Shown here: positions 51,227 through 60,430 of the stretch, piece by piece
Layout: each line of letters starts with the position of its first letter
How positions within the stretch are numbered: the first letter of the stretch is position 1
From: Trichomonas vaginalis G3
Taxonomy: Eukaryota > Parabasalia > Trichomonadida > Trichomonadidae
NCBI RefSeq assembly: GCF_026262505.1
Contig: NC_067204.1
Span: 16,966,165 to 17,030,164, forward strand
Reading direction: 5' to 3'
Length of the DNA stretch: 64,000 nucleotides
Position numbers and translations under genes: made by a program
The notes under the pieces: generated by a model
The model's input: the letters and a program-made list of their open reading frames with translations, nothing else
Told to the model about the DNA's origin: nothing
Databases searched by the model: none

Positions 51227-52662
51227 ATGTCGAAAGATATTGCTTCCATGAGAGAAATACAACACAACCGACAACTCATTATGCAAGCTCTAAATAAGAA
51301 CACAACAAACTTTTCAAACTATTCTAAGATATCTGAGTCATTGAAAGAAGGAAACTTAAAACTGACATTAAACCCAATGACAGATGAGTTTCTATTTCAA
51401 GACAAGAAGAACAATACTGTCTGTATAAATCCAACAAAAGGAACTTTAAACGAGAAACCTATAAATGAACTTCTTTTGAAAGCAGATGTTGACAACAAAG
51501 CTGACAAAGAATATGTAGACGATGCAATAGCAAAAGAAAAGAAAGAGCTAACAATGCTTATGCAACAAAAGAACATACTCATCCTGAACTAGCAGACAAA
51601 ACATATGTTGACAATAAAATGTCAAGTGAAGTGACGAGAGCTGAAAACGAATATTCTAAAAAAGACTCATACACATTCTATATCTGAAATAACAGACTTA
51701 AACGTTAGCCTGAAAATAAGGTAGATAAGGGACTTATGGCTAGTGTGTTAGTGAAGAAGGCGGATAAGGAATATGTGGATGAAAAAGATAAAGAAATTAT
51801 AGAAAGGGTTGACTGGTACCATGAACGGACATCGAAGATTTTAAAAACTAAAGCCGATACAGGATGGGTTTCAGGATGTTTAGACCTTAAAGCAGATAAA
51901 ACTTATGTTAACGATGAGTTTAGAGAAGAAAGCAAATAAGACTCATACACATACAAGTTTTACAACTGTTAGAGCAGACGACATAATACTGAACTTTGAC
52001 CTTGGTTCAAGTGCACCTTTAGAGAATCCGAGTACAAGCGTAAAAGATACTCTTAACAATTTAGATAAGAGTTGCAGGAACATTGAAAGTCATGCCAGAA
52101 ACTTTGAAGCATATGAACTACCCGCAATGTTAGACAAGAAAGCAGACAAAACAGAGCTTCAAACATTAAAGACAGAAAACTTCAAACATTATATCCTATA
52201 GGCTCTATTTATACGTCAATGAACTCTACCAGACCAGAAACAGTTCTGGGTTTTGGAACTTGGACTCAAATAGTCGACAGGTTTTTGTATTGTGCAAACT
52301 CTTCAAAGGAAACAGGTGGAAGTAAAACGATTTCAGGTGAAAATTTACCTGCACATAGTCACTACATAGATTTAAGTACATTCAAGCAGGTTGGCATAAG
52401 CATAGATATTGGGATTGGTCAGCAATGATAAAAGGTAAAGGATATGATGTTAAAGACAACGTTAAGTTGCTATAGATTGTTACTGAGTAACACTGAGGGA
52501 GGAGGAAACCATACACATCGCGTTTCAGGATATACGCAAACAACGGGACAAAGTAAAGAATACATGCCACCTTACATGACAGTTTACGCATGGTATAGAA
52601 ATCTTAGTCGTCATTTCAACTTCTTTAGCATATTCGTCAGGAGTTTGTCTTATATTTGTTAG
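51227..52662 (+). pseudogene. Phage-like fibre protein with collar domain (broken)
   Basis: The start is a whole 121-codon frame with a helical N-terminus. It is followed by repeated KADKEYVDD/KADKTYVND units of the type found in trimeric phage tail-fibre shafts. The end has FGTWTQIVDRFLYCANSSKE and GGNHTHRVSGYTQTTGQSKE then YMPPYMTVYAWYR, which is the bacteriophage tail-collar pattern (GTWxxxxDRFL, HxHxxS, NxPPYxxVxxWxR). It is probably a virion spike or receptor-binding fibre in the ancestral element. Spread over several frames with about four or five breaks; a fossil. Confidence 0.8.
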
Positions 52663-52749
52663 GAACTGTCCTTTGAAAGTATACCACCTTGAACTTTGAC
52701 AAGTTTGAAACGAGGTCTGACAATAAGTTTTATCTTCTGCTTGCAGTGG

Positions 52750-53557
52750 TTATATTTTGCCATGTTTGCCTAAAACTTCATAATATTCTCTTGTATACTT
52801 TCTTCTATTTTTACGAACACGAATGAGTACCTGTCGGTTCCCATTGTTGTCATAGTCAATAGTATTTTCATATGGGTCGCGTTTAGGTATTTCTATTTTT
52901 ACTTTGTCACCTTTCTGAAGTTTGAAGCCCGGCATTCTTTTCTTGTTTGTCCTTTTGACTAAATTATTAAATATATAGTCTTTTCTAAGTCAGGGTTGTT
53001 TTTCATTTCTTCGGGGAGTGGTTTCCCAAACCTTTTTGTTTACGGCTATTGTAAATATTTAAAACTTGTCTCATCTTTGCCATGGAGAAGTGTCTATACT
53101 TGTCGTCATATGACATTTCATTTGCTTCACCACCTTGTGGTTGGTTTAAGTCTCTTAACATTTTTATACAACCGTCAATGACACCAAGAGCAGAATGGTT
53201 TTGGTCGACAATGAAATATTGGTTTACATTTTTTGAACGCAGATAGTTTTTTACATCATCTGATTTGAAAGAACTTTCACAGTCAGATGTCAGTTTTGTT
53301 GGATGGTATTTGTCAACGAATATTGTCAAAGCTGCTAAGATATCTAAAATAGCTTTGGACTGTAATGGTATGGCTTCACAGTATCTTGTGTTTTGACCGA
53401 CAAATATTAGCCAGTATGGTGGTCCATCTTCTCTATACCTCGGAATGTTTTCCAAGATATCCATAAACCAAGCATTTAGTGTTGAACTAAAGATTTTTAC
53501 CATGAGTGCTTTCTTTGTCGCTTTAGAAACATAGGGGTCCTTGTTTGGATTCGTCAT
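52750..53557 (-). pseudogene. Maverick retroviral-type integrase (broken)
   Basis: The 184-codon frame from 53557 carries the catalytic core: AWFMDILENIPR, YWLIFVGQNTRYCEAIPLQS, LTSDCESSFKS and NHSALGVIDGCIKMLRDLNQ, the rve-type pattern of Polinton integrases. Downstream a 61-codon frame (KLQKGDKVKIEIPKRDPYEN, IRVRKNRRKY) looks like the SH3/chromo-like C-terminal part. The gene is intended to insert the element with a 6-bp target duplication. About one break. Confidence 0.88.
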
Positions 53558-53574
53558 TTTTTACCCTATAAGAA

Positions 53575-53976
53575 ATGGGTTTATTTGGCGCATTAGCAGG
53601 AGTTGCATCCAGATTTTTGCCCGCAGTTGGAACAATAGCCAGAGGTGTATTTGGAGTTGGAAGGAAGATTTTGAGTACATTAGGTATACTTAAAGAGAAA
53701 GCACAACCTATTATACAAACTGTACAGAAAGGTTGGGATGTAGCACGAGATGCAACAAATCTTATTCCAAATCCTGAAACAAGAGGAAAAGTTCAAGGAT
53801 GGATGGACAATGTAGGAAGACAAGCAGGAAACTATTATAACAAAGCAAATGACTACTATAACCAAGCAGGACACTATATGGACCAAGGTGAAAGATTCTT
53901 TAACAGAGGATATAACCATGCACAACAGTGGGTAAACAATAACCAACCTCAACCGCCTCAAACGTGGGGAATGTAA
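53575..53976 (+). CDS. Small Gly/Ala-start amphipathic Maverick protein
   Basis: 133 residues: an amphipathic or hydrophobic N-terminus (MGLFGALAGVASRFLPAVGT), a helical middle (QKGWDVARDATNLI), then Tyr/Asn/Gln-rich repeats (YYNKANDYYNQAGHYMDQGE) and a Pro-rich end. The layout recalls the membrane-lytic minor capsid proteins of adenovirus-like viruses, but this is inference from composition. It starts 17 bp from the integrase start on the other strand and looks whole. Confidence 0.55.
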   Translation: MGLFGALAGVASRFLPAVGTIARGVFGVGRKILSTLGILKEKAQPIIQTVQKGWDVARDATNLIPNPETRGKVQGWMDNVGRQAGNYYNKANDYYNQAGHYMDQGERFFNRGYNHAQQWVNNNQPQPPQTWGM

Positions 53977-53995
53977 ATTTTTTTACTGAGATGAA

Positions 53996-54148
53996 ATGAA
54001 CAATACAGCATTGAGACAAATGGGTTCAAGATGGATTTGTCGGCTTCCAGCAGTTACACAACGTGTTTGTCAAGTTCTTCCTATACCTCAGGAAGTTTTA
54101 GACCGACTTAAAAAACCTAAACAACCAGTTGAAAACAAACCAAACTAA
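53996..54148 (+). CDS. 50-residue Maverick protein
   Basis: ATG 53996 opens a frame MNNTALRQMGSRWICRLPAV ending KKPKQPVENKPN and a stop. It shares the leader TTTTTACTGAGATGAA with the next gene at 54168, which supports it as real. Function unknown. Confidence 0.45.
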   Translation: MNNTALRQMGSRWICRLPAVTQRVCQVLPIPQEVLDRLKKPKQPVENKPN

Positions 54149-54167
54149 AATTTTTTACTGAGATGAA

Positions 54168-54434
54168 ATGACCGAAGAAGTTGAAACGGTAGATTTGACA
54201 CCACAAACAAAAAGTTCAGAACCATTGTCAAAACCTGTCAAAGAACTTACAGATGAAGAGAAAAATTCAATAATAGAAAGTGCCAGGTCTGGAAATACAA
54301 ACCCTAACTATAAAGTCACTTTTCATAGAAATGGAACGGCTAGTATCTCAAAAAAGAAACAGACTCTCACAAATAAAATATTGAAGTCTGAAGGAGCTTT
54401 CGAGACAACAGATGGAAAAGTTTTACTTCACTGA
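54168..54434 (+). CDS. 88-residue Maverick protein, unknown
   Basis: Starts after the same TTTTTACTGAGATGAA leader. Acidic N-terminus (MTEEVETVDLTPQTKSS), then LTDEEKNSIIESARSGNTNP and a Lys-rich end. It overlaps the next frame by 23 bp. No family is recognised. Confidence 0.45.
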   Translation: MTEEVETVDLTPQTKSSEPLSKPVKELTDEEKNSIIESARSGNTNPNYKVTFHRNGTASISKKKQTLTNKILKSEGAFETTDGKVLLH

Positions 54435-54756
54435 CCAACAGTTCATTATAGAACATCTCATTGACTTAGAGTCGAAATATTCTAAACTTTACAACAAACA
54501 CAAAAAGTTGAAAGGAAAACAAAAACAAATGGCATATGATATTTATGAAGATGTTGACGACACAACTGTTCCTGCAAGTGAAGTAAAGTCAGAGGAACCG
54601 AAAAGTGACGAAAAAACCGATAGAGAAGAAGAGAAACCAAAAACTGAAGATAAACCAAAACCAAAGTTTAGTTTCCAAACTAAACCAAGTCAACCTTCAT
54701 TAGCTGGTATGGGTTGGCGTCAAAGACTTATGGCAGCAGGCGGTTATGTTAAGTAA
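54412..54756 (+). CDS. 114-residue charged Maverick protein, unknown
   Basis: A short helical start (FIIEHLIDLESKYSKLYNKH) is followed by an acidic Glu/Lys/Pro-rich middle (VKSEEPKSDEKTDREEEKPK) and an end with GMGWRQRLMAAGGYVK. It looks whole and overlaps the previous frame. No family is recognised; the charged linker and conserved tail suggest a virion-associated or scaffold protein. Confidence 0.45.
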   Translation: MEKFYFTDQQFIIEHLIDLESKYSKLYNKHKKLKGKQKQMAYDIYEDVDDTTVPASEVKSEEPKSDEKTDREEEKPKTEDKPKPKFSFQTKPSQPSLAGMGWRQRLMAAGGYVK

Positions 54757-54786
54757 AGAAAAAAACATTTTTTTATTTTTATAAAA

Positions 54787-55038
54787 ATGCCCCCATATAG
54801 AATGGATAGAAAATCTGCTAGAATAAAAGCAGAGTTGCAAAGATATGGTTGGAGAGTTTCGAAGAAGTTTAAATATAGGAAGGGAAGACCCATAAAAGTC
54901 TATGACAAACTGGCTGGTCTTCGCTACGAAATGGATTTGGAAACAGCACGTGCAAATTATCCAAACAGACTAGAGAGGTTAGAAGAAGAACGTCTTATGA
55001 ACATGCCTTTCGATGTTAGTGAACATTGCATGAAGTAA
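54787..55038 (+). CDS. 83-residue basic Maverick protein
   Basis: Very basic N-terminus (MPPYRMDRKSARIKAELQRY then GWRVSKKFKYRKGRPIKVYD) followed by a helical acidic end (RLERLEEERLMNMP). It could be a DNA-condensing or core protein by composition. The segment ESARIKAEL recurs just downstream at 55087, a partial copy. Confidence 0.5.
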   Translation: MPPYRMDRKSARIKAELQRYGWRVSKKFKYRKGRPIKVYDKLAGLRYEMDLETARANYPNRLERLEEERLMNMPFDVSEHCMK

Positions 55039-55080
55039 AAATTTATTTTTAAAAAGTGACATTTTTTAATTTTATTTGAA

Positions 55081-55135
55081 ATGTACGCTGAGTCTGCTAG
55101 AATAAAAGCAGAGTTGGGAAACTTGTTTGTTAGAT
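55081..55135 (+). pseudogene. Partial copy of the basic protein gene
   Basis: MYAESARIKAELGNLFVR then a stop repeats the GCTAGAATAAAAGCAGAGTT core of the gene at 54787. It is a short duplicated fragment of the element. Confidence 0.55.
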
Positions 55136-55189
55136 GAGAAATATGAAATGGCATACCATTTTAAAACAATATATTTTTACATATATTAA

Positions 55190-56053
55190 ATGCTTCAGGT
55201 TGAAAAACAAAGAACAAAAGTAGCAGATACAAAACCGTTAGACTATATCTTTACAAATGCTGGTAGGACTATTTCAGATGAAGAAATTTCATCCCGAGCA
55301 TACAGGTTTGACTATCCAATTCGTTGGCTTCAAAGTCCTTCAGATGCAAAGGCAATAGGATTTAGAAGAGTTTTGTTTTCAAATAGAACTAACGCATTTA
55401 TGTTCGCAGCAGTATATTTTCATGGGCAGTATAAAGGTCATGATGGTCTAATAGACAAATTTGACGAAATGAGAATCTTTACAGTTCGTTCAGACGAAAG
55501 TCTTGAGAAAACTCTAAATGACTTTCAAACTCAAATGAACAAATATTATTGGGAATTTCAAGAAAAATACGACTCTTTACTAAATGGAACATACTATCTG
55601 AAACTAGAATATGACAAGATGAACTCCACCGTTTCATTTCAAAAGATTGAAATTAACCCTCCAAGAGATACAGAGTTTTTATATTGGAAAGTAGACAAAC
55701 GTTCTTGGGCACAATTTCTTCGGTTACTAAACCAGAACGAACCATTACCACCAGATGGTCCATTTCAATTTATACTTCCACCAGCAGATTTGATGGTTTA
55801 TAGAAACGTGTTTGACCCTCAAAATGTTATGTGTCATGCAAGTTTCAGTTCAAGCAACAATAGTTTTCTATGTATTGGTAAGGACTTTTATGACTTTGCT
55901 TCTAAATTCTACGAACCACCTAGTAACAGTTTCTCTGACTTTCAAGTTTGGTTCACAACAAATGGTGTGCAACATATTATTCCATTGTACTATGACTTTT
56001 ATCTCGAATTGTCTTTCATATATAACTACGGAAAAGTGCTGAAAAAGTATTGA
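55190..56053 (+). CDS. 287-residue Maverick protein, paralogue of 50365-51208
   Basis: A whole frame with no signal peptide or membrane span. Segments: TKPLDYIFTNAGRTISDEEI, YRFDYPIRWLQSP, RTNAFMFAAVYFHGQYKGHD, NDFQTQMNKYYWEFQEKYDS, VFDPQNVMCHASFSSSNNSF, FSDFQVWFTTNGVQHIIPLY. It alternates predicted beta strands and helices. Because the element keeps two members, one inverted, it may be an important structural or host-facing protein, but the family is not recognised. The last 10 bases run into a GATC palindrome region that may serve as its 3' end. Confidence 0.6.
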   Translation: MLQVEKQRTKVADTKPLDYIFTNAGRTISDEEISSRAYRFDYPIRWLQSPSDAKAIGFRRVLFSNRTNAFMFAAVYFHGQYKGHDGLIDKFDEMRIFTVRSDESLEKTLNDFQTQMNKYYWEFQEKYDSLLNGTYYLKLEYDKMNSTVSFQKIEINPPRDTEFLYWKVDKRSWAQFLRLLNQNEPLPPDGPFQFILPPADLMVYRNVFDPQNVMCHASFSSSNNSFLCIGKDFYDFASKFYEPPSNSFSDFQVWFTTNGVQHIIPLYYDFYLELSFIYNYGKVLKKY

Positions 56054-56059
56054 AAAATA

Positions 56060-56805
56060 TAATTTAGGTGAAGAGGTGAGATCTCACCTGTTTTTTCACC
56101 TCTTTTTTCACCTCTTGAATTTGTCAAAACTTCTTCGTAAATGTTTTGTCAAGACTTCTTCGTAAATGTTTTGTCAAGACTTCTTCGTAAATGTTTTGTC
56201 AAAACTTCTTCGTAAATGTTTTGTCAAGACTTCTTCGTAAATGTTTTGTCAAGACTTCTTCGTAATGAGTGTAAAGGACCCAAAAATAAAGTTTAGGTGA
56301 AGAGGTGAGATCTCACCTGTTTTTTCACCTCTTTTTTCACCTCTTGAATTTGTCAAGACTTCTTCGTAAATGTTTTGTCAAGACTTCTTCGTAATGAGTG
56401 TAAAGGACCCAAAAATAATGTTTAGGTGAAGAGGTGAGATCTCACCTGTTTTTTCACCTCTTTTTTCACCTCTTGAATTTTCATGAATTTTCATGAATTT
56501 TCATGAATGTTTTGTCAAGACTTCATCGTAATGAGTGTAAATCAGACAAAAATATAATTTAGGGTAGAAGGTTAGATCTAACCTCTTTTCTAACCTCTTT
56601 TCTAACCTCTTTTCTACCCTCTTGAATTTTCATGACTTCTTCGTAAATGTTTTGTCAAACATGAACGTACATGCTTTGTCAAGACTTCTTCATCGTAATG
56701 AGCGTAAATCAGACAAAAATAAAGTTTATGTTAGAATGTTAGATCTAACACGTTTTCTAACACGTTTTCTAACACGTTTTCTACCCTCATGAATTTTCAT
56801 GAATT
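56060..56805. repeat. Left repeat array: palindromes 3 to 7 and 25-bp direct repeats
   Basis: Five GATC-core palindromes at 56074 to 56089, 56303 to 56318, 56432 to 56447 (AGGTGAGATCTCACCT), 56569 to 56584 (AGGTTAGATCTAACCT) and 56737 to 56750 (TGTTAGATCTAACA). Between them six near-identical 25-bp units TTTTGTCAAGACTTC/TTCGTAAATG lie head to tail (about 56117 to 56270). Most palindromes are preceded by a conserved stretch with TAATGAGTGTAAAGGACCC or its TCAGACAAAAATA variant. Confidence 0.93.
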
Positions 56806-56869
56806 TTCCCGAAATAAAAAAATAAAGTTAGTTTTATTTTTTTTTATTTTTTTATTTTGTATAAAAGAT

Positions 56870-57808
56870 ATGATTTCAACAATCGGCACAACAACAATTC
56901 AAACAACAGCACCAAACTCTTTAGTCATGAATCCTACGTCAATGTTAGTAGAGATGAAAAGCTTTATTCCTTCTTCATATACTTTTGAAACAGAAATCCA
57001 GAAGATAAAGCAGGAACTTTTAACAAGTAATTTAGACTGTAGTGCGAAAGATGAAACAAATGAACAGTATCTTTATGAAATGCAGGACATTATTGACCAT
57101 TTGCCTAAACTACCTGAAATCCAACAACAAAAACTCACTATTCCTGAATTCGACGAAATTGAAGTCAAAGCAACTGACTCAGTAGAAATAAAGAAGTTCA
57201 TACGAAAGGTAAACTATGAGTTTCTAGGATTTCATTGCAACCATAAGGTTATGGACAAAGATTGCGACATGGTATATAAGAATGTTTCTGACATATATAA
57301 ATCTGAAGAATTTAAGACCTACGACAACTTTGTTTCGTTAGTTGCTGAATGTGTATGGCAGATAAGAGATAAAGATAGAAGATGTAAGGTATGGAATGAA
57401 CAAATAAAACCAACTGCTTCAGATTTAAAGAAAACCATTGACGCTTTAGTTGTTTTAGCAGGTAAGGTTTCAGAATATAACGCAAAAATGAACCCGCAAT
57501 GTTCTAAATGTAAAGCAGCAATAAGGAAATATAACTATTCTGTCAAAGAGATAGAAAGAATGAGAAACGACTATGCAGATTTAAAGAAAGAAGCAGAAAA
57601 ACCAGCAGAAGATAAAATGGACATGTTAGAATTTCTGAACAAAAACTATCCAACTGCTGACGATTTCCTTCTATCTGACGTCAAGAAGAAGTATAAAGAA
57701 ACTTTCGGTATCGTTAAAACTTTTGACATACTGACAGAAGAAATAGAAGCTACGAAATTGTTTAGAATTTCAAATATACATCGTACAATTCATGTAAAAC
57801 GCTTATAA
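56870..57808 (+). CDS. 312-residue Maverick protein between inverted repeat arrays
   Basis: ATG 56870 is chosen because the upstream in-frame codons are only the T-rich leader, which would read as a false membrane segment. The product has a Thr/Ile-rich start (MISTIGTTTIQTTAPNSLVM) and is then mostly helical and charged, with paired cysteines (CNHKVMDKDC, CSKCKAA) and VKEIERMRNDYADLKKEAEK as a likely coiled coil. It ends LFRISNIHRTIHVKRL. No family is recognised. It is flanked by repeat arrays in opposite orientation, which makes the whole a large inverted-repeat cassette. It shares its leader with the KilA-N genes downstream. Confidence 0.6.
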   Translation: MISTIGTTTIQTTAPNSLVMNPTSMLVEMKSFIPSSYTFETEIQKIKQELLTSNLDCSAKDETNEQYLYEMQDIIDHLPKLPEIQQQKLTIPEFDEIEVKATDSVEIKKFIRKVNYEFLGFHCNHKVMDKDCDMVYKNVSDIYKSEEFKTYDNFVSLVAECVWQIRDKDRRCKVWNEQIKPTASDLKKTIDALVVLAGKVSEYNAKMNPQCSKCKAAIRKYNYSVKEIERMRNDYADLKKEAEKPAEDKMDMLEFLNKNYPTADDFLLSDVKKKYKETFGIVKTFDILTEEIEATKLFRISNIHRTIHVKRL

Positions 57809-57809
57809 A

Positions 57810-58480
57810 ATAACAGGTGAAAAAACGGGTGAAAAAACAGGTGAGATCTCACCTCTTCACCTAAAATATATTTTTGTCTGATTTACGCTCATTACGATGA
57901 AGAAGTCTTGACAAAACATTTACGAAGAAGTTTTGACAAAACATTTACGATGAAATCATGACAAAACATTTACGATGAAATCATGAAAATTCAAGAGGTG
58001 AAAAAACGGGTGAAAAAACAGGTGAGATCTCACCTCTTCACCTAAACTTTATTTTTGTCTGATTTACGCTCATTACGAAGAAGTTTTGACAAAACATTTA
58101 CGAAGAAGTTTTGACAAAACATGTACGAAGAAGTTTTGACAAAACATTTACGATGAAATCATGACAAAACATTTACGATGAAATCATGAAAATTCAAGAG
58201 GTGAAAAAACGGGTGAAAAAACAGGTGAGATCTCACCTCTTCACCTAAACTTTATTTTTGTCTGATTTACGCTCATTACGAAGAAGTTTTGACAAAACAT
58301 TTACGAAGAAGTTTTGACAAAACATGTACGAAGAAGTCTTGACAAAACATTTACGATGAAATCATGACAAAACATTTACGATGAAATCATGAAAATTCAA
58401 GAGGTGAAAAACGGGTGAAAAAGGTGAGATCTCACCTCTTCACCTAAACTTTATTTTTGCTGAAAAATGACCAAATTTCA
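57810..58480. repeat. Right repeat array (inverted): palindromes 8 to 11 and direct repeats
   Basis: Palindromes AGGTGAGATCTCACCT at 57839 to 57854, 58020 to 58035, 58223 to 58238 and 58422 to 58437. The surrounding units read CATTACGAAGAAGTTTTGAC and ACAAAACATTTACGA, that is, the reverse complement of the left array. The three units between 57860 and 58440, about 200 bp each, are almost identical, so they are recent tandem copies. Confidence 0.93.
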
Positions 58481-58556
58481 TGAATTTCCTTAAGACAGAA
58501 AAAATAAAGTTAGTTTTATTTTTTTATTTTTTTTTATTTTGTATGTAAGAACAGAA

Positions 58557-59216
58557 ATGTCAGTCGAAGCAAAAACGTTCACGAACAAATCTAATGGCGA
58601 AACATTCACAAAAGGTACTTATAACGGTATTGAAGTCTTACGTAGAGACAAGGATAGTTACATTAATGCAACAAATATGTGTCAGCAGTTTAGGAAAGAC
58701 TTTAGAAAGTTGTTGGAAATAAGTCCTGGAAGAGTATTATAAGGCATTTTTGTGAAGAATATAGCAACCGCCGGAATTCAGACGGTTGCTTTTTATACAA
58801 AATTCATGCCGGAATTCTGATGAAATCAAACAGGTTAGAGGAACGTATGTAGACCAAGACTTATAAACTATATAGCAATGTGGGCTTCTCCAAAATATTG
58901 CATAGCAGTTGGAAAAATTATGGACTCCATAGACAAGAAGTTCATGAGAAATTAGATGAAGAAGAACTCGAAGATACAGTGGAGAATGCTAAACCTTTGT
59001 TCGAAAGAAGAAGTTGGAAAAATGTGTGAAAAACAATTAGAACATGAACGTGAGATATATTATGGTTATAGAGATTCTCCATACGAACTAGACCAATGGG
59101 AACAAGAAGATTTAAAGAGAGAATTTAGAGAATATGAACTCGCTAAGATAGCATTTGAAGCTGCAGAAAAGAAGTTAAAAGTTTGGGGTCGTTTTGTAAA
59201 AAAATATTGTGAGTAA
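58557..59216 (+). pseudogene. KilA-N domain protein of element B (broken)
   Basis: ATG 58557 opens TKGTYNGIEVLRRDKDSYIN then ATNMCQQFRKDFRKLLE, the KilA-N DNA-binding fold of large DNA viruses and phages. Later frames hold the second half, including a helical EYELAKIAFEAAEKKLKVWG end. KilA-N proteins are often joined to T5orf172 or similar nuclease-like tails. About two or three breaks; a fossil. Confidence 0.7.
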
Positions 59217-59261
59217 ATGAACCATTTATTTTTATTGAATTCAGTAAAAATATAATTTATG

Positions 59262-59310
59262 TTAGAATGTTAGATCTAACACGTTTTCTAACACGTTTTC
59301 TAACCTCATG
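59262..59310. repeat. GATC-core palindrome 12
   Basis: TGTTAGATCTAACA at 59268 to 59281 with outer copies TGTTAGA and TCTAACA/TCTAACC, in the left-array orientation, between two KilA-N-type genes. Confidence 0.9.
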
Positions 59311-59394
59311 AATTTTCATGAATTTCCTTAAGACAGAAAAAATAAAGTTAGTTTTATTTTTATTTATTTTTTTATTTTGTATGTAAGAACAGAA

Positions 59395-60008
59395 ATGACA
59401 AAACATTGAGTTTGAAACAGTTAGAAAGATAGACAATGACACCAAAGTGGTTAGAATAGGTGATTTAAACGTAAGATACTCAAAGAAATACAACAAATAT
59501 TCTTTGTCAGACATTATATCTCCATCTGGAAAGAAACCGAAGGACTGGTTAGAAATGCTTCTACTCAGAAAATTTTGACAAGAAATCCTGAGCTTATGAT
59601 ATCAGTAGCATTTCATGGAACTACAGCATATCTTATAGACAAAAGTCTTATACCAATAATTTTGTTATGGTTAGACCCAGTTGTTGGATATAACTTCATA
59701 ACATATGGTTCATTCGATACGGAACGTTGCAGTGAAGGCTTACTTTACATCGTTCAGAAACCGAAGGACTTCAACACAAAGAGATATAAGATAGGAAGAA
59801 CATAATAATATAACTCAAAAGATATGACAGTACAGTCAATAGAGTCAAGGTTGTGTTCGTTAACGATATGAGAGCTGCTGAAACAGAACTACTTGAAAAG
59901 TTTGAGAAAATGTATGGTGCTCCCATAAAAGGTAAAGAAACGTTTGAAGTAGATGAGATAGATAAAGCTATAAAATTATTTGACGAAGTTGCTGAAAAAT
60001 ACATGTAA
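59395..60008 (+). pseudogene. Bro/KilA-type protein with T5orf172 domain (broken)
   Basis: The middle frame has MISVAFHGTTAYLIDKSLIP and LWLDPVVGYNF, an MSV199/KilA-like region. It runs into GLLYIVQKPKDFNTKRYKIG, the GIY-YIG-like start of T5orf172, whose C-terminal part (AAETELLEKFEKMYGAPIKG then ETFEVDEIDKAIKLF) is seen downstream in another frame. This is the Bro-type layout of large DNA viruses. About two or three breaks. Confidence 0.75.
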
Positions 60009-60039
60009 AAATAACGTTTACCATGTAAAACGGTTGTGA

Positions 60040-60100
60040 AAAAAAGAGGTGAAAAATTAGGTGAAAAACAGGTGAGATCTCACCTCTTCACCTAAACATT
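60040..60100. repeat. GATC-core palindrome 13
   Basis: AGGTGAGATCTCACCT at 60070 to 60085 with outer GGTGAAAA copies on the left and TTCACC on the right (right-array orientation). Confidence 0.9.
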
Positions 60101-60430
60101 ATTTTTGCTGAATTCAGCACAAAAATCTGAGTAAAATGGCATAAGATTGCTTACCATGTAAAACGAGAGAAGAGATTCCGTACGAAAACAGTGAAGAACA
60201 GCGAGACCGACTTTTATCTGGATCGCCAAACTCTATGAAAATCATGAAGAACAGCGAGTAGGTAAAAAACTTAGTCGCCAAAACTCTATGAAAACAGTGA
60301 AATTTCTCTAGACCGACTTTTTTTCGGTCTTGCATAAAACTCTATGAAATTCATGAATTTCCTTAAGATAGAAAAAATAAAGTTAGTTTTTATTTTTATT
60401 TATTTTTTTATTTTGTATGTAAAGACAGAT

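Noticed and set aside
56117-56270. CRISPR-like direct repeats
   Set aside because: Units are contiguous with no unique spacers and lie in a eukaryotic mobile element.
56789-56869. Apparent signal peptide or membrane segment (LVLFFFIFLF) before the 312-codon gene
   Set aside because: It is the in-frame reading of the shared T-rich leader; the same happens before 58557 and 60431. The ATG is at 56870.
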